Source of the DNA: Marinactinospora thermotolerans DSM 45154
GTDB taxonomy: Bacteria; Actinomycetota; Actinomycetes; Streptosporangiales; Streptosporangiaceae
NCBI RefSeq assembly: GCF_900167435.1
Contig: NZ_FUWS01000010.1
Span: 213,455-277,454 of the forward strand
Reading direction: 5' to 3'
DNA length: 64,000 bases
Under the pieces are notes generated by a model, which saw only the letters and a program-made list of their open reading frames with translations, did not search any database and was not told the origin of the DNA. Positions within the stretch are counted from its first letter, which is position 1; each line of letters opens with the position of its first letter. Shown one piece after another: positions 16,369-25,335 of the stretch. Made by a program: the position numbers and the translations under genes.

Positions 16369-17631
16369 TCACTCCAGCGCGTAGAGCGCGTCGCTGACCA
16401 TGCGGGCGGCGCCGACCACGCCGGCGTCGTCCCCCAACTCGCTCAACACGATCGGCATGTTCCCCGTGGCCAACGGCAGGGAGCGCCGGTAGACCACGCC
16501 GCGGATCTCCGACAGGAGGAGATGGCCGAGGTTGGCGACCCTGCCCCCGATGACGATGAGGCCGGGGTTGATGAAGGAGACGAGCCCGGCCAGGGTCAGC
16601 CCGACCCGGGCCCCGCCCTCGCGCACCATCCGCACCGCGCAGGGGTCGCCGCGCGTGGCGGCGGCGCCGACGTCGGCGGCGGTGAGGGCGCCCTTGCGCT
16701 CCAGGATCTCCGACAACACCGGCGAGCGGCCCGCCTTCGCGGCGGCCAGGGCGTCGCGGGCCAGCGCCGCGCCGCCGAACACCGCCTCCAGGCATCCCTT
16801 CTCGCCACAGGCGCACACCGGACCGGTCTCCTCGACGGTGATGTGCCCGATGTCGCCCGCGCAGCCGTTCACCCCGCGGTACATCTGCCCGCCCACCATG
16901 ATCCCGCAGCCGATCCCGGTGCCGATCTTGACGAACAGGAAGTCCTGCGCGGCGCGGGCCACCCCCGAGTGCTGCTCGCCCAGGGCCATCACGTTGACGT
17001 CGTTGTCGAGCAGGACCGGACAGCCCAGCTCGCGCGCCATGGTGTCGCGGACGGGGTAGCCGTCCCAGCCGGGCATGATCGGCGGTGAGACCGGCACCCC
17101 CCGGTTGAAGTCCACCGGGCCCGGCACACCGATGCCCGCGCCGGCCAGCCGCCAGGGCCCCGGCTGGGCCTCCAGCAGGTCCCGCAGCAGGCGCAGCACG
17201 GCGGGCAGCACCGTCTCGGGGCCGTCCCGGACGTCGATCTCCTCTGCGGCCTTGGCCAGGACCCGCAGCCGGCCGTCGGTGATGGCGACGTCGAGCGAGG
17301 TGGCCCCGATGTCGACGCCGGCGAACCTGAGATCGGTCCGGAAGTCGAGGATGGTGGAACGCCGCCCGCCCCGGGAGGTCGCGGGACCGGCGTCCTCGGT
17401 GAGTTCGAGTTCGACCAGGCGTCCGACTTCGGCGGCGACGGTGGTCCGCGAGACCCGGAGCCGATCGGCCAGTTCGGCTCGCGACAGCGGCCCCTCGTCG
17501 CGGAGCAGCCGCAGGATCCTGGCCTGGGTCCGGGTCTCGACCCGACTCGCGAGCGCTGCTGCCACGTGAGCATCCTGCCACACCGCGACCTCGGCCACGC
17601 CGGGCCGGGACGGTCCCTCCACGTCGCTCAT
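16369..17631 (-). CDS. ROK family transcriptional regulator
   Basis: 420 residues. A winged helix-turn-helix occupies residues 30-85 (RDEGPLSRAELADRLRVSRT, then TVAAEVGRLVELEL), followed by a ROK sugar-kinase-like domain with DIGATSLDVAI, GTGIGCGIMVGG and the zinc motif CACGEKGCLEAVFG. ROK repressors of this NagC/XylR type sense sugars or sugar phosphates. It lies next to exported sugar-active genes and a few kilobases from the Ebo-type operon, so these are candidate targets; this is inference from proximity only. Confidence 0.93.
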   Translation of the reverse strand: MSDVEGPSRPGVAEVAVWQDAHVAAALASRVETRTQARILRLLRDEGPLSRAELADRLRVSRTTVAAEVGRLVELELTEDAGPATSRGGRRSTILDFRTDLRFAGVDIGATSLDVAITDGRLRVLAKAAEEIDVRDGPETVLPAVLRLLRDLLEAQPGPWRLAGAGIGVPGPVDFNRGVPVSPPIMPGWDGYPVRDTMARELGCPVLLDNDVNVMALGEQHSGVARAAQDFLFVKIGTGIGCGIMVGGQMYRGVNGCAGDIGHITVEETGPVCACGEKGCLEAVFGGAALARDALAAAKAGRSPVLSEILERKGALTAADVGAAATRGDPCAVRMVREGGARVGLTLAGLVSFINPGLIVIGGRVANLGHLLLSEIRGVVYRRSLPLATGNMPIVLSELGDDAGVVGAARMVSDALYALE

Positions 17632-17728
17632 ACGCCGTTCCCACCTGGTCGCCGGGACGCTCGCGGGGCGGGGGCGGGCCCTCTGGACGGACCCGCCCCC
17701 CGACCGGCGCGCCGTGGCGAAGGCGGTG

Positions 17729-18700
17729 TCAGAACGCCTCGCCGGCCTGCTGGGCCTCGGTCCGGGCCGCCTCCCTGCGGTCCTCGGCCTTCGCCTCCAG
17801 CTCCGCGGCGCGGTCCTGCGCGGCCGCGACGCGGGAACGGGTCGCGACGATCTCGCCGAACTCGCCCTCGACGTCGCCGCGCACCCGGTTGTGGGCGCCG
17901 GTCAGCGCAACAGGGTCGTTTCCTGTGGCGACCAGATCGCCGCGGATGATGTTGTGGTCGATGTGGACGGTCGCGGTGTTGTCCTTCACCGTGACGTTGC
18001 GGTCCCAGTAGCTGGTGGCCGCGCAGGAGGAGCCGGGACCGTCCGAACCGATCTGGACGATGCCGGAGTTGGCGAGGTAGGTGGCGTTGCCGTAGACCTC
18101 GCCGCCGCAGAAGACCGAGCCGTGCTCGTTCCCGGCGATCCTCAGGTTGCCCTCGACCACGGTGTCGTGGAGGTCGGCGTATCCGGTCCCGTCGCCGGTG
18201 GCCGATCCCCCGATCGTCGCCGACTCGACGAACAGGTCGCCGGTGCGGGCGTTGAGCGCGCCGTCGACCTCGGAGCCGACGGCGAAGAGGAAGCCCTCCA
18301 CCTCCGAGCCGCTGATGGCAGTGGCGCGGAGGTCGCCGGAGACCTGCCCGCCGTCCAGGTAGGCGCCGAAGGCGCTGCGCGCGGTCACCGTACCGCCGAT
18401 CTCGGTGTCGGTGACGTCGAGGTAGCCGTTCTCCTGGACGGTGACCTTGCCCTTGAAGACCGCGTCGGTGGCGATGAGGTCGGCCCCGGCGCGGACGGTG
18501 ACGGCGCCCTCGACCGTGGTTCCGGTCAGCGTGCACGACTTGCCGGCCGGGACGACGAGGTCGCCGGGGACGGTGACGGCGCCGCCCACGCCGTTACAGG
18601 AGGTGACCAGGTCGGCGGCCGCCGGAGAGGCGAGGGCGATGACGCCGCCCACGGCGCTGAGGGCGACGAGGGAGGCTGCGGTGGTGGTTCGGAGTCTCAT
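17729..18700 (-). CDS. Secreted beta-helical repeat protein (bactofilin-like)
   Basis: 323 residues. A signal peptide (MRLRTTTAASLVALSAVGGV, cleavage expected after AAA-D) leads into about 230 residues of short repeats of the form G-x-V/L-x-V-x-x-G/N (EGAVTVRAGADLIATDAVFK, KGKVTVQENGYLDVTDTEIG), typical of a right-handed or polymer-forming beta-helix. Cysteines occur in the repeats. The last 50 residues are a charged Ala/Glu/Arg coiled coil (AAAQDRAAELEAKAEDRREA). ATG at 18700 has AAAGGGA upstream. It lies 70 bp after the sugar-dehydrogenase gene. The function is unknown; a surface scaffold is likely. Confidence 0.75.
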   Translation of the reverse strand: MRLRTTTAASLVALSAVGGVIALASPAAADLVTSCNGVGGAVTVPGDLVVPAGKSCTLTGTTVEGAVTVRAGADLIATDAVFKGKVTVQENGYLDVTDTEIGGTVTARSAFGAYLDGGQVSGDLRATAISGSEVEGFLFAVGSEVDGALNARTGDLFVESATIGGSATGDGTGYADLHDTVVEGNLRIAGNEHGSVFCGGEVYGNATYLANSGIVQIGSDGPGSSCAATSYWDRNVTVKDNTATVHIDHNIIRGDLVATGNDPVALTGAHNRVRGDVEGEFGEIVATRSRVAAAQDRAAELEAKAEDRREAARTEAQQAGEAF

Positions 18701-18770
18701 TGCGAATCCCTTTCCGGGAGGTATGGGGGATGAGGCCCGGCCGCCGCGTCCACGGCGGCCGGGCGCGGTC

Positions 18771-21554
18771 TCATTCGTCGATGCTCTCGATGACTTCCTG
18801 AGCCGCCCAGAACAGGTTCTCGGCGGTGCCGGAGTCGGGCACGTTGGCCGTGTCCCGGGCCAGGTCCTGGAACTCCTCCAACTCGGTGATCGCGAGGTCG
18901 CCCTTGCCGTTGCCGTGATGGCGCGTGGCCACGGAGACCTTGTTGGACAGCAGCTTCTCCACCCTGCCGTCGAGCTCGGTGGCGGCGACCGTCTCGGCGA
19001 GCGCGTCGAGCCCCTCATCGGCGCCGACGGACTCGGCCACGCCGTTGCCGCGGAAGAGCAGCGAGTCCAGCTCGACACCACCGGTCGTGGTGACGTAGAG
19101 GGAGCCGGTCTCGCCTCCGGTGTCCTCCAGGAAGGTGGAGGCGCTCACGTAGCCGTCGGCGGCTTCGAGGGGGATCTCACCGATGACCGGGCCGTCCGGA
19201 GCGTTCCAGCGCAGCGTCACCGTTGCGCCCGCGGGAGCCGCGGCGCGCAGGGTGACACCGCTGATCCCGGTGAAGTTGAACCGGTCGAAGGAGATCCAGT
19301 CCCCGGCCTCCAGGGCGGTCACCTTGCGCTGTCCGCTGGCGGTGGAGTCGTCGACGATCTGGCCGCCGTTGATCTCCCCCGCCCACTCGGCCTCCCGCAG
19401 CTTGGGGGTGAGGTAGACCGAGGCGTCACCGGTGGCCGGGGGGACGTCGCCGTCACCGGCGTCGGTGTAGGTGAGCAGGAAGATGCCGTAGGTGTTCTCG
19501 GTCTCGCCGTGGTCGGAGTCCGAGGGGGTGGGGATGGTCCCCGAGCAGCCGGCCCCGGTTCCGCCCGGGTGGGCGTGGCCGTCGTGGCCGATGCCGAACT
19601 GCCAGGCGGCGCGGTCACAGTCGATGGCGTCGCCGTCCTCGACGTCGGTGATCACCGAGTCGTAGGGGACCGGGTCCCCCCAGTCGAAGAAGCCGCCGTC
19701 GGCGGGAAGCGTCAGCTCGACCTCGGGCGCGGTGTTGCCCACCACGACGGCGAGCGAGATCAGGGTGTACTTGCCGGAGGTGTCGGTGACCCGTAGGCGC
19801 GGGAAGTACTGTCCCTCCTCGGTGTAGGTGTGGGAGGCGGTGACGCCGCCCTCGCTGAACTCCCCCCGGCCGGTGAAGTCCCACTCGTAGGTGAGCTCGC
19901 CCCCTTCGGGGTCGCTGGAGGCCAAGGCGTCGAACTCCACGGTCAGCGGAGCCTGCCCGGAGCGCGGCGTGGCGGTGAAGGAGGCCTGGGGGCTCTTGTT
20001 GCCCTCGGCGTAGTCGATCCGGTAGAGGCCGGCGTCGGGGTTCTCCTGGAAGAACCCGGTGCCGTACTCCAGGACGTACAGCGAGCCGTCGGAGCCGAAC
20101 TCCATGTCCATGATCCCGCGCCACGGCGGTGCGGCGATCGAGTCCAGGTGCTCCTCGGGCAGGAAGTTCTCGATCTTGGTGACCTCGCCGTCGGGCCCGT
20201 CGATGGTGAAGGCCGCCATGTAGTTCTGCGAGAACTCGCCGAAGAAGACCTTGCCGTCCCAGTACTCGGGGAACTTGCCGGGAGCGGTGTTGTCCGGGTC
20301 GTAGTGGTAGAAGGGTCCGCCCATGGGGCCCTGTCCGCCGCCGCCGAAGTCGGTCAGCTCCGGCCAGGGCTGGTCGTCCGCGGAGTCGCCGTACCACAGC
20401 TGCGGTTCGGTGGCCGGGACCGGGATCTCGGTGAGGCCGGTGTTCCAGCGCGAGTTGTTGACCGGTGCCGCGCAGTCGAAGAACTCGCCGGGGGTGGAGG
20501 AGGCGAAGTCCCATTCGTTGTAGGCGGCGTTGGGGCCGTGGCAGTAGGGCCATCCCGCGTTGAGGGGCCGGCTCGTGGACTGCCATTCGACGTAGCCCAT
20601 GGGACCGCGCTGGGGGTTGGCCGTGCCCGCGTCGGGCCCGTAGTCGCCCCACGTCAGGGCGTCGGTCTTGGGATCGATCTCCATCCGGAAGGGGTTGCGC
20701 ACGCCCATGACGTAGATCTCGGGCCGCGTCCCCTCGGTCCCCGGTTCGAAGAGGTTGCCCTCGGGGACGGTGTAGGAGCCGTCCTCCTGGACCGTGATGC
20801 GCAGGATCTTGCCCCGCAGGTCGTTGGTGTTGCCGGCCGAACGGCGCGCGTCATAGCCGGGGTTGTATCCGGGCGCGTCGTTGTTGGGCGCGTAGCCGTT
20901 GGCCCCGGGCGCCGAGGCCGGCGTGTTGTCACCGGTGGCGAGGTAGAGGTGGCCGGCGGAGTCGAAGGCGATGTCGCCGCCGACGTGGCAGCACTGGCCC
21001 CGCTCGGTGTCGACCTTGATGATGACCTGTTCGCTGGACAGGTCCAGGGCGTCGGCCTCTTCGTCCCACTTGAACCTGGAGAGCTGGTTGTAGCCCTTCC
21101 AGGTGTCCCAATAGGACTCGTCCGCCCCGGCCGGCAGGGTCTGGGGCGCCGACCCGCTCGGCGTGTCCAGAGGCGGGGCGTAGAAGACGTAGACCCAGTT
21201 GTTCTCCTCGAAGGCGGGGTCGAGGTGGATCGTCTGGAGGCCGTCCTCGGAGTTGGCGTAGACGGGGATGTTGTTGATGACCTCGGTGACACCGCTGTCG
21301 GGGTCGGTCATCCGCACGTCGCCGTTGCGCGCGGTGTGCAGGATGCGCCCGTCCGGCAGGATCGCCATGTCGATGGGCTCGCCGACGCTCTTGGTCAGCG
21401 TGATCCGCTCGTAGTTGTTCCAGTCCGTGGCCTGCTCGTCGGAGACGGGATGGTCGGGATGGGCGTAGGCGGTGGCCGGGAGTGCGACCGCGGTCGCACT
21501 CAACAGGACGGTGCCCGCTACGAGGGCGAGCAGGCGTCGTGGGGCGGGGTTCAC
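18771..21554 (-). CDS. Exported sugar dehydrogenase with PKD and CBM6-like domains
   Basis: 927 residues. A signal peptide (RRLLALVAGTVLLSATAVAL, cleaved near AYA-H) is followed by a glucose/sorbosone dehydrogenase-type beta-propeller over residues 45-520 (GGDIAFDSAGHLYLATGDNT, PEIYVMGVRNPFRMEIDPKT). A PKD domain is near 530-620 (PQASFTATPRSGQAPLTVEF), then an Ig-like segment, a CBM6-like domain near 720-840 (GDWISFDRFNFTGISGVTLR) and a C-terminal helical domain resembling FIMAH. GTG 21554 is supported by AAGGAGT. It likely oxidises or binds a carbohydrate outside the cell. It is followed by the beta-helix gene and preceded by an exported TIM-barrel gene. Confidence 0.88.
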   Translation of the reverse strand: MNPAPRRLLALVAGTVLLSATAVALPATAYAHPDHPVSDEQATDWNNYERITLTKSVGEPIDMAILPDGRILHTARNGDVRMTDPDSGVTEVINNIPVYANSEDGLQTIHLDPAFEENNWVYVFYAPPLDTPSGSAPQTLPAGADESYWDTWKGYNQLSRFKWDEEADALDLSSEQVIIKVDTERGQCCHVGGDIAFDSAGHLYLATGDNTPASAPGANGYAPNNDAPGYNPGYDARRSAGNTNDLRGKILRITVQEDGSYTVPEGNLFEPGTEGTRPEIYVMGVRNPFRMEIDPKTDALTWGDYGPDAGTANPQRGPMGYVEWQSTSRPLNAGWPYCHGPNAAYNEWDFASSTPGEFFDCAAPVNNSRWNTGLTEIPVPATEPQLWYGDSADDQPWPELTDFGGGGQGPMGGPFYHYDPDNTAPGKFPEYWDGKVFFGEFSQNYMAAFTIDGPDGEVTKIENFLPEEHLDSIAAPPWRGIMDMEFGSDGSLYVLEYGTGFFQENPDAGLYRIDYAEGNKSPQASFTATPRSGQAPLTVEFDALASSDPEGGELTYEWDFTGRGEFSEGGVTASHTYTEEGQYFPRLRVTDTSGKYTLISLAVVVGNTAPEVELTLPADGGFFDWGDPVPYDSVITDVEDGDAIDCDRAAWQFGIGHDGHAHPGGTGAGCSGTIPTPSDSDHGETENTYGIFLLTYTDAGDGDVPPATGDASVYLTPKLREAEWAGEINGGQIVDDSTASGQRKVTALEAGDWISFDRFNFTGISGVTLRAAAPAGATVTLRWNAPDGPVIGEIPLEAADGYVSASTFLEDTGGETGSLYVTTTGGVELDSLLFRGNGVAESVGADEGLDALAETVAATELDGRVEKLLSNKVSVATRHHGNGKGDLAITELEEFQDLARDTANVPDSGTAENLFWAAQEVIESIDE

Positions 21555-21769
21555 AGGGACTCCTTGCCGGGACGACGGTTCCTGGCTTTCGGTGGGCACA
21601 GCGCGATTCCGCCGTTGTGCGGCCCCGGGGCCGGCGTGGCCTGGGCGTCCTCGCGCGAGGCGCGGACGGGCGCGCCGGGACGGGGACGGCCCCCGCGCCT
21701 ACGGGCGGGGTCGCACGGAGGGGGATCGTGGGCGGGGCGCCGGCGGGCGGCGCCTAGGGGGATCGCCGA

Positions 21770-22735
21770 TCAGCCGCGCAGGCGGTACATGGCGTCGTAG
21801 CTGCGTTCGGCGTTGCCGAACGAGTCGACGGGGTGTGGGGGCGCGGCGGTGCTCGCCGCGTTGTCCTGCTCCCAGATTCCGTGGTGGGCGCCGCGGCTGC
21901 GCAGCGAGCTGAAGAAGCGACGGTAGGGGAGGTCTCCGGCGCCGAACTCGATGATGTCGTAGCCGTTGTCGTTGGCGGGGTTGCTCTTGCCGTCCTTGAC
22001 GTGGAAGAGGGGGTAGCGGCGGGGGTGGGCGTTGACGTAGTCGACGGGGTCGAAGCCGGGGTAGCGGTGCTGGCCGGCGAAGGCCCAGTAGATGTCCAGC
22101 TCCAGGAACACCAGGTCGGGATCGGTGTTGTCGAGGAAGACGTCGTAGAGCCGCACGTCGGGGCGGTCCTGGGCGAACGCGAACTCCCCGGCGTGGTTGT
22201 GCTGGTAGAACTTGATGCCCCGGGCCGCCGCGGCCTCGCCGAACCTGTTGAACTCCTCGGCCGCGGCCTGGTAGCCGGCCACCGTGTTGACCGAGGTGGG
22301 GGCGTTGGCGGTGCCCACGTACTTGAGGCCGAGGATCTCGGCGTTGTCGAGCTCGCGTTCCAGTCCGTTGCGCCACGCCGAGAGCCCCACGTGGGTGCCG
22401 ACCGCTTTGAGGCCGTTGTCGTCGAGGAGCCGGCGGATCTCGGGAACGGTGATCGGGCCGACTCCGGGTTGGCTGTATCCGGCGAACTCGACCTCCTTGT
22501 ATCCGATGCGTGCCAGCTCCTCGAAGACCACGCGGAAGCCCAGGCGTTCGACCTTGTCCCGGATGCTGTAGAGCTGGATGCCGATCTTGCCCGGCGGAAT
22601 GAGCCGGCCGTTGGCGGCGTGGGCGGGGGCCGCGGTCGCCGTGGAGAGCGCGCCGGCGCTCACCGCCACGGTGCTCGCCGCCAGGGCGCGGAGGAAACCG
22701 CGTCTTTTGAACTCGCTCCTGTCGATTCCGGCCAT
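21770..22735 (-). CDS. Exported xylose-isomerase-like TIM-barrel protein
   Basis: 321 residues. The N-terminus KRRGFLRALAASTVAVSAGA is a twin-arginine-type signal, with cleavage expected near AHAAN. The mature part is a sugar phosphate isomerase/epimerase-type barrel (IGIQLYSIRDKVERLGF, VEFAGYSQPG, KFYQHNHAGEFAF, VFLELDIYWAFAG, LFHVKDGKSN), with the Glu/Asp/His metal ligands of the family in place. It probably acts on a sugar or cyclitol outside the membrane. ATG 22735 has AAAGGAGAAGG directly upstream. First gene of the minus-strand exported group, divergent from the Ebo-type operon. Confidence 0.88.
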   Translation of the reverse strand: MAGIDRSEFKRRGFLRALAASTVAVSAGALSTATAAPAHAANGRLIPPGKIGIQLYSIRDKVERLGFRVVFEELARIGYKEVEFAGYSQPGVGPITVPEIRRLLDDNGLKAVGTHVGLSAWRNGLERELDNAEILGLKYVGTANAPTSVNTVAGYQAAAEEFNRFGEAAAARGIKFYQHNHAGEFAFAQDRPDVRLYDVFLDNTDPDLVFLELDIYWAFAGQHRYPGFDPVDYVNAHPRRYPLFHVKDGKSNPANDNGYDIIEFGAGDLPYRRFFSSLRSRGAHHGIWEQDNAASTAAPPHPVDSFGNAERSYDAMYRLRG

Positions 22736-22941
22736 ACCTTCTCCTTTGCGCGATCCGTTGTCGGGGGGACGGCTTCGCTGCGTCTGCGGTGGGCCTGTGG
22801 TTGGTGCGGGCGGGGACTCGGGCCGCGTCCCCGCGGGGCGTCGACGCTCTAGCACACGCTGTTTACCCCTAGCGTCATTCCAGGCGTGAAGTTACACACA
22901 TAATCCGGTGAGGGGAACGGCTTTCAGCGAAAAAAGTCAAA

Positions 22942-22964
22942 CTTTGTCCAATCGTCTGACAAAG
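22942..22964. promoter_or_regulatory. Perfect inverted repeat, candidate operator
   Basis: CTTTGTC, 9-bp spacer, GACAAAG. The 16-bp centre-to-centre spacing is that of a dimeric helix-turn-helix regulator and not of a stable RNA hairpin. It sits between two divergent units and could control both. The cognate regulator is unknown. Confidence 0.5.
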
Positions 22965-23152
22965 ACGCACACCCCTCCCCCTCGACCGTCGACGCCACCT
23001 CCCCCCGCTCGCCGGCAGCACGGAGGCGAAATCCCCGATCAGAGGCCGCCTCTCCGTCCCCCACCCTCCCCCTCACCTCCTCCACGGCGACCATCGGTCG
23101 CGACTTTGGCCAGTGACTTGACGAAGATCCGAAAGAACCCCCTTCGCGACTC

Positions 23153-23181
23153 TTGACCGTTCGTAGCCACGCGGTTTACGT
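23153..23181 (+). promoter_or_regulatory. Putative promoter of the Ebo-type operon
   Basis: TTGACC at 23153-23158 and TTACGT at 23176-23181 are separated by 17 bp, about 70 bp before the ATG at 23252. The -35 is close to consensus, the -10 moderate. Confidence 0.45.
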
Positions 23182-23251
23182 TTTCGAAATGTCCGGAACC
23201 TGATGTGACCGGAAACACAGGCTCCCCGCCTGCGCATCGCGAGGAGGACGC

Positions 23252-24487
23252 ATGTCGGCCCCCCTTCCCCCGCACCCCCCGTCCCCCGGCCCCCACTCCC
23301 GCGACAACGGGGACGGGCTCCCCGCCCGCGAACGGATCGGCGCCTGGTTCATCGGAGCCCGAGGTTCCGTCGCGACCACCGCGGCCGTGGGGATCTCGGC
23401 CCTCGGAGCCGGACTCGCCGACGTCACCGGCTGCGTCACCGAGCTTCCCGGTGTCGCAGGTCCCGACCTGCCCCTCCCCGGCGACATCGTCATCGGAGGA
23501 CACGACATCACCGCGGTCCCGCTGGTCAAACGCGCGGAGGAGCTCTCCACAGCGGGCGTCCTCCCCGCCCACCTGCCCCGTGTGCTGGCCGGCCCGCTGG
23601 CCGACGTCGAGACCCGCCTGCGTCCCGGGATCCGCCACGTCGGGGCGGCGTCCCGGCGCGAGGCCGCCGACCGTGTCGAGGCCGACCTGCGCGCCTTCCA
23701 GGCCGAGCACCGGCTCGACCGCGTCGTCGTCGTCGACCTGTCGGCCACCGAACCGCCCGCGCCCGTGGACGACGTGTTCGCCACGCCCGCGGCCTGGGAA
23801 CGCGCGCTCGACGGCGGCGCCGCGGCGCCGCCGACCAGCTCGCTGTACGCCTACGCCGCCCTGCGGGCCGGCTGTTCCTTCGTCGCCTTCACCCCCAGCC
23901 CGTCGATACGCCTGCCCGCGCTGACGACGATGGCCCGACAGATGGGGATCCCCTGGGCCGGGTCCGACGCCAAGACGGGGGAGACCCTGGTCAAGGCGGC
24001 GCTCGCGCCGATGTTCGCCACGCGCGCGCTGCGCGTCCGCTCCTGGTCCTCCGTCAACCTCCTCGGCGGGGGTGACGGCGCCACCCTGGCCGATCCCGAC
24101 AACGCCGCCAGCAAGATCGCCTCCAAGGCCCGCGGGCTGGAGGCGATCCTCGGCCACCCCGTCGAAGGCCCCCTGCACATCGACCACGTGCCCCACCTCG
24201 GCGACTGGAAGACCGCCTGGGACCACATCTCCTTCGAGGGCTTCCTCGAAGTGCGGATGAACCTCCAGTTCACCTGGTCCGGTTGCGACTCCGCGCTGGC
24301 CGCTCCCCTCGTCCTCGACCTCGTTCGCCTCATGAGCAGGGCGCACCGGGCCGGAGAGAACGGTCCCGTGGGCGCGCTCGGCTTCTTCTTCAAGGACCCG
24401 GCAGGCAGCGACGAACACCGCCTGGCCGCCCAATGGGACGCGCTCGTCGCCTGGCGCGGCCGGCACGGAGCGGAGGGCCGGGCGTGA
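23252..24487 (+). CDS. Myo-inositol-1-phosphate synthase family protein of the Ebo-type operon
   Basis: 411 residues. The family cyclises glucose 6-phosphate to inositol 3-phosphate using NAD. Visible signatures are the Rossmann loop IGARGSVATTAAVG near residue 35, NLLGGGDG near 270, SKIASKARG, HIDHVPHLGDWK near 308 and CDSALAAP near 346, each matching the inositol-phosphate-synthase pattern. The nucleotide loop differs from the housekeeping Ino1 type, suggesting a dedicated branch. GAGGAGG precedes the ATG. First gene of a seven-gene operon; its stop overlaps the prenyltransferase GTG by 4 bp. It probably makes the cyclitol used by the pathway. Confidence 0.88.
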   Translation: MSAPLPPHPPSPGPHSRDNGDGLPARERIGAWFIGARGSVATTAAVGISALGAGLADVTGCVTELPGVAGPDLPLPGDIVIGGHDITAVPLVKRAEELSTAGVLPAHLPRVLAGPLADVETRLRPGIRHVGAASRREAADRVEADLRAFQAEHRLDRVVVVDLSATEPPAPVDDVFATPAAWERALDGGAAAPPTSSLYAYAALRAGCSFVAFTPSPSIRLPALTTMARQMGIPWAGSDAKTGETLVKAALAPMFATRALRVRSWSSVNLLGGGDGATLADPDNAASKIASKARGLEAILGHPVEGPLHIDHVPHLGDWKTAWDHISFEGFLEVRMNLQFTWSGCDSALAAPLVLDLVRLMSRAHRAGENGPVGALGFFFKDPAGSDEHRLAAQWDALVAWRGRHGAEGRA

Positions 24488-25335
24488 AACCGGGCGACCT
24501 GGCCGAACTGGTACGTCTTCCGGCGGCGCTGACCGTGCCCGGTGACACGCTCGCCGGAGCGGCGGCGGCCGGCTGGCCGGACGGACGCCGTACCTGGGCC
24601 CTGCCGATCGCCTCGACCCTGCTCTACTGGGCGGGCATGGCGCTCAACGACTACGCCGACCGGCACGTCGACGCGGTGGAGCGTCCCGAGCGGCCGATCC
24701 CCTCGGGGCGGGTACGCCCCCGCGAAGCGCTCGCGCTGGCCGCGGCGCTGACCGCGAGCGGCGTCACCGTCGCCGCCTGGGGCGGTGGACGGCCGGCGCT
24801 GCGGGTCGCCCTCCCCCTGACAGGGGTCATCTGGTGCTACGACCTGGTGGGACGGCGCGGCCCCCTCGGTCCGGCCCTCATGGCGGCGGCCCGTGGGCTC
24901 GACGTGCTCATGGGCGCGGGCGGGCGGAGGGCCGCTGTTCTTCCCGCCCTCGCCGTCGCCACGCACACCGCAGGACTGACCGCGTTGAGCCGTGGCGAGG
25001 TGCACGGCGCCTCCCCCGCCACCGCGCGCGCCGCTGTCGCGACCACGCTCACCGCGGCCGTTCTCGGCGGGCTCCCCCGCAGGGCCTCCCCTCGCCCGGT
25101 CCTGGCGCCCGCTCTCGCCGCCCTGTTCGCCGCGTCCACCGGACGCGCGCAGGCCGCCGCCGCGCGCACGCCCGACGCCGACACCGTCCGCGCCGCGACC
25201 GGCGCCGGCATCCGCGGGATGATTCCCTTGCAGGCGTCGCTGCTGGCGCGGGCGGGGCACCCGGTCGCCGCGGTCGCCCTGGTCGCGGCGGTCCCGGCCG
25301 CGCGACGCGGGTTCCGGGCGGTGTCGCCGACGTGA
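24484..25335 (+). CDS. SCO3242-type UbiA prenyltransferase (EboC-like)
   Basis: 283 residues with about seven to nine hydrophobic helices. The first Asp-rich motif is NDYADRHVDAVERPERPIPS near residue 57, the NDxxDxxxD signature of UbiA enzymes, followed by SGRV. The second Asp motif is less canonical (CYDLVGRRG). UbiA enzymes transfer a prenyl chain to an acceptor at the membrane. GTG 24484 overlaps the upstream stop, and its own stop overlaps the next GTG, so translation is coupled on both sides. The acceptor is inferred to be the cyclitol made by neighbouring enzymes. Confidence 0.88.
   Translation: MKPGDLAELVRLPAALTVPGDTLAGAAAAGWPDGRRTWALPIASTLLYWAGMALNDYADRHVDAVERPERPIPSGRVRPREALALAAALTASGVTVAAWGGGRPALRVALPLTGVIWCYDLVGRRGPLGPALMAAARGLDVLMGAGGRRAAVLPALAVATHTAGLTALSRGEVHGASPATARAAVATTLTAAVLGGLPRRASPRPVLAPALAALFAASTGRAQAAAARTPDADTVRAATGAGIRGMIPLQASLLARAGHPVAAVALVAAVPAARRGFRAVSPT

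Larger units (their letters stand above)
22736..23251. promoter_or_regulatory. Divergent regulatory region of exported genes and Ebo-type operon
   Basis: 516 bp without a gene. It contains AT-richer patches around 22890-22970, a perfect inverted repeat at 22942-22964 and a plausible plus-strand promoter at 23153-23181, each listed separately. A second TTGACG occurs at 23118-23123. Confidence 0.6.

Noticed and set aside
23039..24466. Minus-strand open frame opposite the cyclase gene
   Set aside because: Gly/Arg-rich shadow frame without a ribosome binding site; the plus-strand gene has clear inositol-phosphate-synthase motifs.
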